Of a DNA stretch of 46,773 bases, positions 1 through 6,801 are shown in pieces. Source of the DNA: SIG607 sp045601805 (lineage in GTDB: Bacteria; Bacillota; Clostridia; Oscillospirales; Acutalibacteraceae); the NCBI GenBank assembly GCA_045601805.1, contig JAZSAJ010000013.1:1-46773 (forward strand), written 5' to 3'. Under the pieces are notes generated by a model. It made no database searches, was not told where the DNA came from, and saw only the letters and a list, made by a program, of their open reading frames with translations. Every line of letters starts with the position of its first letter. Positions within the stretch are counted from its first letter, which is position 1. The translations under genes and the position numbers were made by a program.

Positions 1-22
1 ATCAAAAGATGGTCTTATTTTT

Positions 23-98
23 TGGTGGAGCTAAGGGGATTCGAACCCCTGACCCCCACACTGCCAGTGTGGTGCGCTACCAACTGCGCTATAACCCC
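23..98 (-). tRNA. tRNA-Ala (anticodon GGC)
   Basis: On the minus strand this folds as a full cloverleaf: 7-bp acceptor stem, D arm, 5-bp anticodon stem around a 7-base loop with GGC at 34-36, and a T arm with TTCGAAT. The acceptor stem carries a G3-U70 wobble, the main alanine identity element, which confirms the anticodon reading. The 3' CCA is encoded. The promoter lies just upstream at 114-142. Confidence 0.96.
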
Positions 99-113
99 AT
101 TTGTTACTTGGCT

Positions 114-142
114 ATAATAACATATTATATATAATATTGCAA
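114..142 (-). promoter_or_regulatory. sigma-A type promoter of tRNA-Ala(GGC)
   Basis: On the minus strand, -35 TTGCAA and -10 TATTAT are separated by exactly 17 bases. The -10 ends about 15 bases before the tRNA 5' end, a normal placement for a stable RNA promoter. Confidence 0.6.
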
Positions 143-170
143 GTCTTTTTTGTTTATAATAATTTTTGTC

Positions 171-199
171 TTGACAAAATAAGGCAGTAATTATATAAT
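171..199 (+). promoter_or_regulatory. sigma-A promoter of tRNA-Gln
   Basis: Perfect -35 TTGACA and -10 TATAAT hexamers with a 17-base spacer. The -10 lies about 20 bases upstream of the tRNA-Gln 5' end. This is one of the strongest promoters in the window. Confidence 0.85.
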
Positions 200-219
200 A
201 TCTTTTGTTCCAAATATTT

Positions 220-293
220 TGGGGAATTGTGTAACGGTAGCACGACAGACTCTGACTCTGTTTGTTGGGGTTCGAATCCCTATTCCCCAGCCA
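220..293 (+). tRNA. tRNA-Gln (anticodon CTG)
   Basis: Cloverleaf with acceptor stem TGGGGAA/TTCCCCA, anticodon stem ACAGA/TCTGT around loop CTCTGAC (anticodon CTG, reads CAG), a T arm with TTCGAAT, discriminator G and encoded CCA. The U1-A72 acceptor pair is typical of glutamine tRNAs. It is transcribed from 171-199 and followed directly by a terminator. Confidence 0.95.
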
Positions 294-300
294 GAAATAA

Positions 301-334
301 AACATCAACCCTTGTGGTTGGTGCTTTATTTTTT
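301..334 (+). terminator. rho-independent terminator of tRNA-Gln
   Basis: An 8-bp perfect stem (CATCAACC/GGTTGGTG, 5-base loop) is followed by a T-rich tract with a run of six T. Confidence 0.85.
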
Positions 335-365
335 GTTGTGATTATAAACAGGGATTCGAACAAGG

Positions 366-442
366 GCGGTTTGCCGTATAGCAAATTGCAACCTTTCGGT
401 GAACGGTTGCAAAGCCCGTGGGCAACTCCCGTTTGGTGGGCT
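366..442. repeat. three tandem hairpins between tRNA genes
   Basis: Three consecutive inverted repeats lie between the tRNA-Gln terminator and the tRNA-Ala promoter: TTTGC/GCAAA (370-385), TTGCAACC/GGTTGCAA (386-412) and AGCCC/GGGCT (413-442, with a nested GGG/CCC). Just upstream, at 350-360, is a TTCGAA-containing stretch resembling a reversed tRNA T-loop without its complementary stem. No complete tRNA or credible gene is present. It could be a dispersed palindromic repeat, a decayed tRNA region or a small structured RNA. Confidence 0.5.
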
Positions 443-457
443 ATTATTTTTATCATC

Positions 458-486
458 TTGCAGAAACTAAAAAAATGTATTATAAT
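458..486 (+). promoter_or_regulatory. sigma-A promoter of tRNA-Ala(CGC)
   Basis: -35 TTGCAG and -10 TATAAT with a 17-base spacer. The tRNA starts 10 bases after the -10, so the transcript start is nearly at the mature 5' end. Confidence 0.75.
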
Positions 487-495
487 GCAAAAAAT

Positions 496-571
496 GGGCT
501 CGTAGCTCAGTTGGAAGAGCGTACGGTTCGCATCCGTAAGGTCGAGGGTTCGAACCCCTTCGGGTCCACCA
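496..571 (+). tRNA. tRNA-Ala (anticodon CGC)
   Basis: Complete cloverleaf: GGGCTCG/CGGGTCC acceptor stem, anticodon stem TACGG/CCGTA around TTCGCAT (anticodon CGC, reads GCG), TTCGAAC T-loop, discriminator A and encoded CCA. The G3-U70 pair is present, agreeing with alanine. It is the second Ala isoacceptor in 600 bases. Confidence 0.95.
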
Positions 572-578
572 ACAAAGA

Positions 579-615
579 AACCTCTTTTGTCTACCAAGAC
601 AAGAGAGGTTTTTTG
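579..615 (+). terminator. terminator of tRNA-Ala(CGC)
   Basis: A 13-bp stem with one G-U pair (579-591 with 598-610) and a 6-base loop is followed by a T run. Confidence 0.85.
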
Positions 616-622
616 TGTTCTG

Positions 623-651
623 TTGAAAAAGAGATGCTTATGTGATATAAT
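623..651 (+). promoter_or_regulatory. sigma-A promoter of the orphan gene at 674
   Basis: -35 TTGAAA and -10 TATAAT with a 17-base spacer. The predicted transcript start near 658 lies downstream of the more upstream in-frame ATG at 587 and so rules that start out. Confidence 0.7.
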
Positions 652-673
652 ATTCAAAAAGGTGGCGAAATTA

Positions 674-1354
674 TTGAAAAATATTTGCTATGAGTGTTAT
701 GAAACAGGTTGTATAACAGAAAAAGAGATATATGATATTGCCCAATTTGTAACAGTAAAGAAATATAATGTACTGTATGCTGAGGAATTGCCCCGTTTTA
801 GAAAACAGCCTCTTAAAATATATGCACTTCCATATGATGATCAACCTGATAAGACTTATAACGGAACAGGGAGAATGGGACTTGATTTAGGGGATAAACA
901 ACGCAAAAAACTTACAGACTTACAAAAACACCTTTCTAAAAAGTTTCTCGATGATTTCAATTTTGCAGATGAACTAATGCAAACGGAAAGCACCGCATTA
1001 CAGTTTGTTTCTTTGTTCGAGAAATCCGATAATTTCGAACTGATTTGGGTGCGCAATAGTGGAACAAACCATGCTATCCCTGAGGGTTACCAATTTATTG
1101 GTTATGATATATCATATCCTTGCGATTATTCCGGCAGCTTCTCCATTATTTGTGATTGTATGTTTATTTGCCGTTGGCATGGCTGCGATAAAGAAGGCGT
1201 ACTCTTTATGCCTGAGTTTAGCAAGTTGAACGACAATGGATTGTTTGATGATTGGAAATCCGCACATGATTACATGGTAAAATACTTGTCTGAAGAATGG
1301 ACGGAGCGTGGAGAATACTGTATTCTTGAAATATTCAAAAAGTTGGATCGGTAA
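674..1354 (+). CDS. hypothetical protein, orphan soluble protein downstream of tRNA-Ala
   Basis: A 226-residue product that I do not recognise. The frame opens further upstream (587), but the promoter at 623-651 and an AGGTGG ribosome binding site at 660-665 favour a TTG start at 674; GTG at 662 is the alternative. No signal peptide or membrane segment is visible. The N-terminus has two Cys (ICYECYETGC) and the C-terminal half is aromatic- and acid-rich, ending in an amphipathic helix. The gene stands alone between a tRNA terminator and the dus-yebC pair, with its own promoter, which suggests an accessory insertion next to a tRNA gene. The composition resembles small immunity or SMI1/KNR4-like proteins, but no motif is clear enough to name a family. 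Confidence 0.75.
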   Translation: MKNICYECYETGCITEKEIYDIAQFVTVKKYNVLYAEELPRFRKQPLKIYALPYDDQPDKTYNGTGRMGLDLGDKQRKKLTDLQKHLSKKFLDDFNFADELMQTESTALQFVSLFEKSDNFELIWVRNSGTNHAIPEGYQFIGYDISYPCDYSGSFSIICDCMFICRWHGCDKEGVLFMPEFSKLNDNGLFDDWKSAHDYMVKYLSEEWTERGEYCILEIFKKLDR

Positions 1355-1370
1355 ATCAGAGCTGGTTTAC

Positions 1371-1414
1371 ACTACTTTTAGTCTTTCTTACCCCTATTTA
1401 TACTACTTTTAGTC
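1371..1414. repeat. 13-bp direct repeat pair
   Basis: ACTACTTTTAGTC occurs at 1371-1383 and again at 1402-1414, 31 bases apart, directly after the orphan gene's stop codon and before dus. It could be a regulator site pair or a border scar of the orphan-gene insertion. Confidence 0.45.
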
Positions 1415-1471
1415 GCTCTTTCGCACATAAAAAGGTCTTGCCGTTTGGTATGGTCTTTTTTAGGAGAAGAA

Positions 1472-2443
1472 ATGTTGAAGATTTGTAATTTAGAACTTGG
1501 CGGTTTTGCAGCACTTGCGCCAATGGCAGGGGTTGCCGACCGCGCAATGCGTGAAATTTGCATTAAATACGGTGCCGGTTTTTGTGTTGGCGAATTAACC
1601 AGCGCAAAGGGTGTTAGTTTGGGAGATAAAAAATCTGCCGAACTGCTTGTCTGCACCCAAAACGAAAAGCCAATGGCTTCGCAACTTTTTGGCTGTGAAC
1701 CGCTTGTTATGGCAAGGGCGGCAGAAGTTGCGCAAAAAATGGGCGCCGATTTTATAGATATAAATATGGGTTGCCCTGCGCCCAAGGTTGCAAATAACGG
1801 CGGCGGAAGTGCCTTAATGAAAAACCCAAAGTTAGCCGGTGAAATTGTTAGTGCGGTAAAAAGCGCGGTTAGTTTGCCTGTTACCGCAAAAATTCGTTCG
1901 GGTTGGGATAAAAGCAGTATAACCGCAACCAGTGTTGCAAAAGCGGTGGAACAAGCGGGCGCCGATATGATTACCGTTCACGCCCGAACGCGCCAGCAAA
2001 TGTATGCCCCGCCTGTTGACATGACGGTAATAAGGGAAGTAAAACAAGCGGTAAAAATTCCTGTTGTGGGCAATGGCGATGTGACGGATTACCTTTCGGC
2101 AAAAAAAATGTACGAAGAAACAGGTTGCGATTATATAATGGTGGGCAGAGCCGCTATGGGGAACCCTTTTATATTCACCGAAATTAACCGCGCTTTTTTG
2201 GGGAAAGAACCAATTGAATTTTCTTTAGCAGAGCGTTTGGAAGTTTTGAAAGAACAAGTGCGTTTAATGCAAAAATACAAAGGTGACAGAACCGCATTTT
2301 TAGAAGCAAGAAAACACACCGCTTGGTATTTAAAGGGTGTAAAGGGCGCCAGTAAACTGCGTAAACTTTGCGGAGAAATAAATAATTTTTCAGATATTGA
2401 AAAAATCTGTGAAATAGCCCTTGCGAGTGAAAGCAGTGTGTGA
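1472..2443 (+). CDS. dusB: tRNA-dihydrouridine synthase (DusB type)
   Basis: An FMN-dependent enzyme that reduces specific uridines in the tRNA D-loop with NAD(P)H. The 323-residue product is normal for the family. The N-terminal (beta/alpha)8 barrel opens with APMAGVADRAMR (about 16-27). The catalytic Cys that protonates the uracil is in MGCPAPKV (Cys101). KIRSGW and the VHARTR motif of the FMN/tRNA site follow, and a small helical tRNA-binding domain lies at the C-terminus. The start ATG at 1472 follows AGGAGA; the frame continues upstream to 1445 without a ribosome binding site. yebC follows after 39 bases and may be co-transcribed. Confidence 0.93.
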   Translation: MLKICNLELGGFAALAPMAGVADRAMREICIKYGAGFCVGELTSAKGVSLGDKKSAELLVCTQNEKPMASQLFGCEPLVMARAAEVAQKMGADFIDINMGCPAPKVANNGGGSALMKNPKLAGEIVSAVKSAVSLPVTAKIRSGWDKSSITATSVAKAVEQAGADMITVHARTRQQMYAPPVDMTVIREVKQAVKIPVVGNGDVTDYLSAKKMYEETGCDYIMVGRAAMGNPFIFTEINRAFLGKEPIEFSLAERLEVLKEQVRLMQKYKGDRTAFLEARKHTAWYLKGVKGASKLRKLCGEINNFSDIEKICEIALASESSV

Positions 2444-2482
2444 TAGAATATAAACGATAAAATTTCCGAAGGGAAGAAAAAT

Positions 2483-3214
2483 ATGTCAGGACATAGTAAA
2501 TGGAATAACATTAAAAGAAAAAAGGAAAAAACCGATGCTGCCAAGGCAAAAATTTTTACCAAAATGGGCAGGGAAATTGCCGTTATTGTAAAACAGGGTG
2601 GACCTAACCCCAATGAAAACAGCAATCTTAAAGATGCTATTGCAAAGGCAAAAGCCGCCAATGTGCCCAATGAAAATATTGAGCGCATTATTAAAAAAGC
2701 CGCCGGCGATACCGACGCCAATAATTACGAAGATTTGGTGTACGAAGGTTACGGCCCTAACGGTGTTGCTTGTGTTGTTGAAGTTTTAACCGACAACCGC
2801 AACCGCACCGCAGGTGAAATGCGCCACTATTTTGATAAATGCGGCGGTAATTTGGGCCAGGCAGGCAGCGTTATGTTTATGTTTGACCGCAAGGGTATGA
2901 TTTTAATTGAAGCCGAAGGCAAAGACGAAGACACCGTTATGATGGACGCTTTGGAAGCCGGCGCAGAAGATTTTAGTTTTGACAGCGATGTATTTGAAAT
3001 TTCCACCGACCCCAATTCTTTGGGCACGGTAAGAGATGCTTTAGAAGAAAAGGGTTACACCTTCCTTAGCGCCGAAGTTGCTTATGTTCCGCAAACAACT
3101 GCTTCGCTTGATGATGAAGAATCGGTTAAGAAAATGGAAAAACTTATTGATATGATGGACGAAAACGAAGATGTGCAGGCATTTTGGCACAACTGGGAAA
3201 TGCCCGAAGAATAA
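2483..3214 (+). CDS. yebC: YebC/PmpR family regulatory protein
   Basis: A 243-residue full-length member of the YebC family. Members are described as transcriptional regulators or as ribosome-associated factors that relieve stalling at proline stretches. The diagnostic N-terminus MSGHSKWNNIKRKK, the conserved RNR-AGEMRH region and the acidic C-terminus are all present. It is preceded by a GAAGGG ribosome binding site. The gene ends at a bidirectional hairpin shared with the convergent serine hydrolase gene. Family assignment is secure; which of the two proposed roles applies cannot be told from sequence. Confidence 0.95.
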   Translation: MSGHSKWNNIKRKKEKTDAAKAKIFTKMGREIAVIVKQGGPNPNENSNLKDAIAKAKAANVPNENIERIIKKAAGDTDANNYEDLVYEGYGPNGVACVVEVLTDNRNRTAGEMRHYFDKCGGNLGQAGSVMFMFDRKGMILIEAEGKDEDTVMMDALEAGAEDFSFDSDVFEISTDPNSLGTVRDALEEKGYTFLSAEVAYVPQTTASLDDEESVKKMEKLIDMMDENEDVQAFWHNWEMPEE

Positions 3215-3230
3215 AAAGCATACAAAAAAT

Positions 3231-3265
3231 ACCCCGTACTGCAAAGGTACGGGGGTTGTTTTTAT
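3231..3265. terminator. terminator between yebC and the convergent serine hydrolase gene
   Basis: A 9-bp stem (ACCCCGTAC with GTACGGGGG) and 7-base loop, with T-rich sequence on the plus side and an A-rich stretch upstream that serves as the U-tract in the other direction. Confidence 0.8.
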
Positions 3266-4734
3266 TCTGCGTAAGCAATTGCGGTGCCCGAGTATTCGTT
3301 TAAGAAGTCTTCCGCACCCTTTTTAAAGTTTAATGAACAGGTGTTTTCGTTGTTAAAAACAAAATTCATTGAAAGACGGCCGAAATAATCGTCAATAACC
3401 TGAACAAAAATGCTAAGTTGGTTGCCTGCATGCCAACCTGCCGAAGCGGCGCAACGGTATGTGTGTCCGTCTTTACCGGGCTTTGTGCCAATTTCATCGG
3501 AATAACCGGTTTCGGGGAACTGCTGAATAATATTTTCAGCCATACCAAAAGCAATTTCTTTTTCGCCTTGGGCATTTTTATAGTAAATTTTACCGCCATT
3601 TTTGTTTATATCAATTTTGAATTTTTCCCATCCCATTGGGTTTTGTTTGCAAACAAAGGTTTTACCGTTTATTTTTTCCGCCATAGCATCAGACGCATCG
3701 TTATATGCGGTGCGAAGTTTTCTTGTGCTTAAATATTCTTCTAATTCTTGGTATGCCTTTGGGTCTTCAGGAATGGGGCCGTCAATTTCATCAAAAATAT
3801 CGTAAACGGCCTCAAACAAACGGTTTGCGCAAATGTTGGGGTCGCCGTTTTGGTTGTCAGAAGTACAAACGAAAATAAGCTCTTTTTCAGGAATAGCAAT
3901 AGCAAACTGGTGGCCCATACCAAAGAAAGAAAAAGAATCTTCGCGCGGAAGCCAAATGTAATAACCGTAACCGTAGCGTGTTGTGCGGTCGTCAAAAAGT
4001 TCAGGGCAACTTAAATTAGAAACCGCTTCGGTCATATACTGACGGCTAATAAGTTGTTTGCCGTTGTATTCACCTTTATCGGCAACAAGTTTTGTAAAAC
4101 GCGCAAGGTCGCGAAGTGAAGCAATAAGTGCCGAATCACCCCAAGAATGACCGCCCGGGCATTTAAGCATTTTTGACGCGCTGTTGCAACCAATTTCTTT
4201 AAGGAAATATTTGTTCATAAAATCTAAAAGCGGCATACCGCTAATTTTTTCAACCAAGCAACCAAGCGCAAAACTGCCTTCGCTGTCGTAATCAAAGTAA
4301 CCGCCCGGTTCCCTTGGCGCACTTGTTGTTACATAGTGCTGTAGGCGGTCTTCGGGCTTTTTACCAAACCAATAAGACGGCGCCAACGCAGTTTGCATTG
4401 TTAGCATATTTCTTATTGTTTGCTTTTTAAGGTTTTCGCCAACTGCATCGCTATTATATTCGGGGAAATACGACATAAACGGCTTGTCAAGGTCAATTTT
4501 ACCTTGGTCAACCAAAACACCAACGGCAATAGCGGTATAACTTTTTGTTATAGAATACAACCGGTGGGGTTCATCAACCTTAAACGGTTCCCAATACGCT
4601 TCTAAAAAAGCATCTTCGCCTTTAAGCATAATAACGCCGTGAAAAGCGTGACCGCGTTCTTCAAGACGCTTAAATGCCTTAAGAAGTTTTGCCGAACTTA
4701 TACCTGCTTTTTCGGGTGTAATTTTATTAAACAT
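3262..4734 (-). CDS. serine hydrolase, class C beta-lactamase/penicillin-binding-like family
   Basis: A 490-residue protein with a beta-lactamase-type serine hydrolase domain in the first 310 residues and a C-terminal beta-rich extension. The catalytic SxxK motif is Ser61-Ile-Thr-Lys64. Tyr149-Asp-Ser matches the second motif (Y-x-S/N), and GMGHQF probably replaces the KTG-like third motif. No signal peptide is seen, so it is predicted to be cytoplasmic and more likely an esterase or amide hydrolase than a peptidoglycan enzyme; the substrate is unknown. The ATG follows a perfect GGAGG ribosome binding site and a promoter at 4768-4795. It is monocistronic and convergent with yebC. Confidence 0.88.
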   Translation of the reverse strand: MFNKITPEKAGISSAKLLKAFKRLEERGHAFHGVIMLKGEDAFLEAYWEPFKVDEPHRLYSITKSYTAIAVGVLVDQGKIDLDKPFMSYFPEYNSDAVGENLKKQTIRNMLTMQTALAPSYWFGKKPEDRLQHYVTTSAPREPGGYFDYDSEGSFALGCLVEKISGMPLLDFMNKYFLKEIGCNSASKMLKCPGGHSWGDSALIASLRDLARFTKLVADKGEYNGKQLISRQYMTEAVSNLSCPELFDDRTTRYGYGYYIWLPREDSFSFFGMGHQFAIAIPEKELIFVCTSDNQNGDPNICANRLFEAVYDIFDEIDGPIPEDPKAYQELEEYLSTRKLRTAYNDASDAMAEKINGKTFVCKQNPMGWEKFKIDINKNGGKIYYKNAQGEKEIAFGMAENIIQQFPETGYSDEIGTKPGKDGHTYRCAASAGWHAGNQLSIFVQVIDDYFGRLSMNFVFNNENTCSLNFKKGAEDFLNEYSGTAIAYAE

Positions 4735-4767
4735 AATATTTCCTCCAAATAAAAGGTCTTTAACCTA

Positions 4768-4795
4768 ATTATATCACCCACCGCTTTTTTTGCAA
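4768..4795 (-). promoter_or_regulatory. sigma-A promoter of the serine hydrolase gene
   Basis: Minus strand -35 TTGCAA and -10 TATAAT with a 16-base spacer, 33 bases before the start codon. Confidence 0.65.
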
Positions 4796-4836
4796 CATAA
4801 AAATACTGTATTTTGTTCTAAAAAAAAGGGTTTGGA

Positions 4837-4844
4837 CATACTTT
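4837..4844 (+). promoter_or_regulatory. possible sigma-E -10 element of spoIIIA
   Basis: CATACTTT resembles the sigma-E -10 element (CATACAAT-like) and lies about 30 bases upstream of spoIIIAA, whose operon is sigma-E dependent in known spore-formers. The expected -35 element is not convincing, so this is only a candidate. Confidence 0.25.
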
Positions 4845-4873
4845 TTTACAAAGAAACATTGGCGGTATAAAAA

Positions 4874-5797
4874 ATGAGTTTGTATGAAGAAAAATTTAAC
4901 AGCGCACTTTTTGGTGTAAGCGAAAAAATAGCAAAGGTTTTAACAAACTTAAAACCAAGTGAAAAAGAAGAAATACAAGAAATTCGTCTTCGCGCAAATT
5001 TGGCGGTAGCGCTAACCAAAAACGGCGAAAATTTTTACATATTTAAAAACGGAATCCTTACAAAAGAGGTAAGCGATGACTGTGTTTTTGCTAATAAAGA
5101 AGATATAGCCGCCTCTTTTAAACTTTTGGTAAGAAGTTCGGTTTATTCGCATTTAGAAGAAATAAAAGAGGGTTTTGTAATAATGCGTGGCGGACACCGT
5201 GCAGGTATTTGCGGAAGTTATTTGTCAAACGGCAGTATGGGCAATATCTCATCAATAAATATTCGTATTGCAAAAGAGGTTTTTGGTTGCGCTAAAGAAA
5301 TTGCAAAGGGTTATTTTGGCGGCGGTTTGCTTATTGCCGGGCCGCCCGGAAGCGGTAAAACCACCCTGCTTCGCGATTTTATAAGAATAACAGCAAAAGA
5401 AAAACGAATTTGTGTGGTTGATACGCGCGGAGAAATTTCGGCTTCGTATTTGGGGGAATGTTTTAACGATTTAGGGCAAAACACCGATGTTTTGGTGGGT
5501 TACCCCAAAGATAAAGGAATATTTATGGCGGTGCGCACAATGTTTCCGCAAATAGTTGCCTTTGATGAGTTTTCAACATTCAGCGAATACAAAGAAATTT
5601 GCGACGGCTTTTTGCTTGGCGTAGATATTGTATCTACCGTGCATATTGGTTGCGAAAATGATTTATTTGTGCGTCCGCTTACAAAAAAACTGCTTGCAAG
5701 CGGTGTAATAAAAACGGTTGTGTTGTTAAGCGGTTCACCGTGTAAAGAAATGGTTATAAAAAATGTAAACGAGTTGGTGAAAGAATGTGGCAATTAA
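4874..5797 (+). CDS. spoIIIAA: stage III sporulation protein AA, ATPase
   Basis: The ATPase of the SpoIIIA-SpoIIQ channel linking mother cell and forespore, related to type II/IV secretion ATPases. The 307-residue protein has Walker A GPPGSGKT at 156-163, a Walker B region around VVDTRGE (Asp183) and the GGHRAGICG segment before it, all as in the family. It begins the eight-gene spoIIIA operon in canonical order AA to AH. The stop overlaps the start of spoIIIAB by 13 bases, implying translational coupling. The ribosome binding site before ATG 4874 is weak. Confidence 0.95.
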   Translation: MSLYEEKFNSALFGVSEKIAKVLTNLKPSEKEEIQEIRLRANLAVALTKNGENFYIFKNGILTKEVSDDCVFANKEDIAASFKLLVRSSVYSHLEEIKEGFVIMRGGHRAGICGSYLSNGSMGNISSINIRIAKEVFGCAKEIAKGYFGGGLLIAGPPGSGKTTLLRDFIRITAKEKRICVVDTRGEISASYLGECFNDLGQNTDVLVGYPKDKGIFMAVRTMFPQIVAFDEFSTFSEYKEICDGFLLGVDIVSTVHIGCENDLFVRPLTKKLLASGVIKTVVLLSGSPCKEMVIKNVNELVKECGN

Positions 5798-6207
5798 AAC
5801 TGCTTGGCAGTGCGCTTGTTACCTTTTGCTTAACAGGGGCAGGTTATTTAAGGGCGCAAAAACTTAATGACAGGTGTATATCTCTTGAACTGGCGCAAAA
5901 CTTTATTATAAAAACGGGCGATAAAATAAGAAGCGGCGAAAACGAAATACAAGAAATAATAAACGGTGTTTACCCAAAAGAAATTAAAAAAGAAGCATTG
6001 ACAGCCGAAGAAAAAAGCGTGTTAAACGAATTTATTAAAGGCGCAGGAATGGGAGATTTTATAACCGAAGAAAAGCGGTGCAATTTATACCTTAAAAAAA
6101 TTACAGAGTTAAAGGAAAAAGCGGTAAAAGAAAGAAACGAAAAAAGCAAACTTTACTGCACGGTCGGGTTATCTATGGGCATAATGGTATCGCTGCTTCT
6201 TGTTTGA
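5785..6207 (+). CDS. spoIIIAB: stage III sporulation protein AB
   Basis: A 140-residue protein with an N-terminal hydrophobic segment (about 3-22), a charged helical middle and a C-terminal membrane segment (123-140). This is the layout of SpoIIIAB, which resembles type II secretion GspF proteins and is a mother-cell membrane part of the channel. The conserved tail of the cytoplasmic domain (LNEFIKGAGMGD) is recognisable. It overlaps spoIIIAA and is followed closely by spoIIIAC. Confidence 0.92.
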   Translation: MWQLKLLGSALVTFCLTGAGYLRAQKLNDRCISLELAQNFIIKTGDKIRSGENEIQEIINGVYPKEIKKEALTAEEKSVLNEFIKGAGMGDFITEEKRCNLYLKKITELKEKAVKERNEKSKLYCTVGLSMGIMVSLLLV

Positions 6208-6220
6208 AAGGAAACAAAAT

Positions 6221-6415
6221 ATGGATATTGACTTTATTTTTAAGGTTGCTGCGGTAGGAATTCTAGTTACCGTTTTAAATCAACTTTTGGTGCGGTCAGG
6301 ACGCGAAGAACAAGCAATGATGACAACTTTGGCAGGGCTTGTTGTGGTAATGTTAATGATAATAAATTCAATAGGCGATTTGTTTCAAACCGTAAAGAGC
6401 GTTTTTGGATTATGA
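6221..6415 (+). CDS. spoIIIAC: stage III sporulation protein AC
   Basis: A 64-residue membrane protein with two transmembrane helices, close to the usual length of SpoIIIAC. The start ATG 6221 follows GAAAGGA; an upstream in-frame ATG at 6200 would overlap spoIIIAB and lacks a ribosome binding site. MDIDFIFKVAAVGI is typical of the family's N-terminus. The stop overlaps spoIIIAD by 4 bases (ATGA). Confidence 0.92.
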   Translation: MDIDFIFKVAAVGILVTVLNQLLVRSGREEQAMMTTLAGLVVVMLMIINSIGDLFQTVKSVFGL

Positions 6416-6801
6416 CTTTGCTTTTTAAATGTATAGGAATTGCGCTTATAACCGTTTTGTTGGTTAGCGTTTTAAGGCCAATTAAAACCGAATACGCGTT
6501 GCTTGTTAGTTTGTGCGGTTCGTTTGTTGTTTTATATATTATAGTAGACGGAATTATGGGGTATCTTTCTGCCTTTTTGGGTTATATGGCCGATGTTGGT
6601 GTTGAAAGCAAAATAATCAGCGTAATTATTAAGGCAATAGGGCTTGGGTATATAACCGAATTTTCTTCAATGACGGCAAGAGATTTCGGACAAACTTCGC
6701 TTGCCGAAAAAATAGTTTTTGCAGGAAAAACAGGCATTTTTGTTTTAACACTTCCCTATATAAAAATGCTGTGTGAAACGGCGGTGGCATTTATAAAATA
6801 A
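6412..6801 (+). CDS. spoIIIAD: stage III sporulation protein AD
   Basis: A 129-residue integral membrane protein with four predicted hydrophobic segments, matching SpoIIIAD, which is thought to form part of the mother-cell side of the SpoIIIA complex with AC and AE. The TSLAEKIVFAGK region is family-like. It starts on the ATGA overlap with spoIIIAC and ends directly before the ATG of spoIIIAE. Confidence 0.92.
   Translation: MTLLFKCIGIALITVLLVSVLRPIKTEYALLVSLCGSFVVLYIIVDGIMGYLSAFLGYMADVGVESKIISVIIKAIGLGYITEFSSMTARDFGQTSLAEKIVFAGKTGIFVLTLPYIKMLCETAVAFIK

Noticed and set aside
340..445. A fourth tRNA on the minus strand near 345-445
   Set aside because: The T-loop-like TTCGAA is present but its flanks do not pair, and no acceptor or anticodon stem can be formed.
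227..657. Several overlapping open frames on both strands across the tRNA region, some reading as NRDSN- or GVRGSNP-like peptides
   Set aside because: They are translations of tRNA T-loops (TTCGAATCCC) and hairpins, lack ribosome binding sites and overlap three well-formed tRNA genes.
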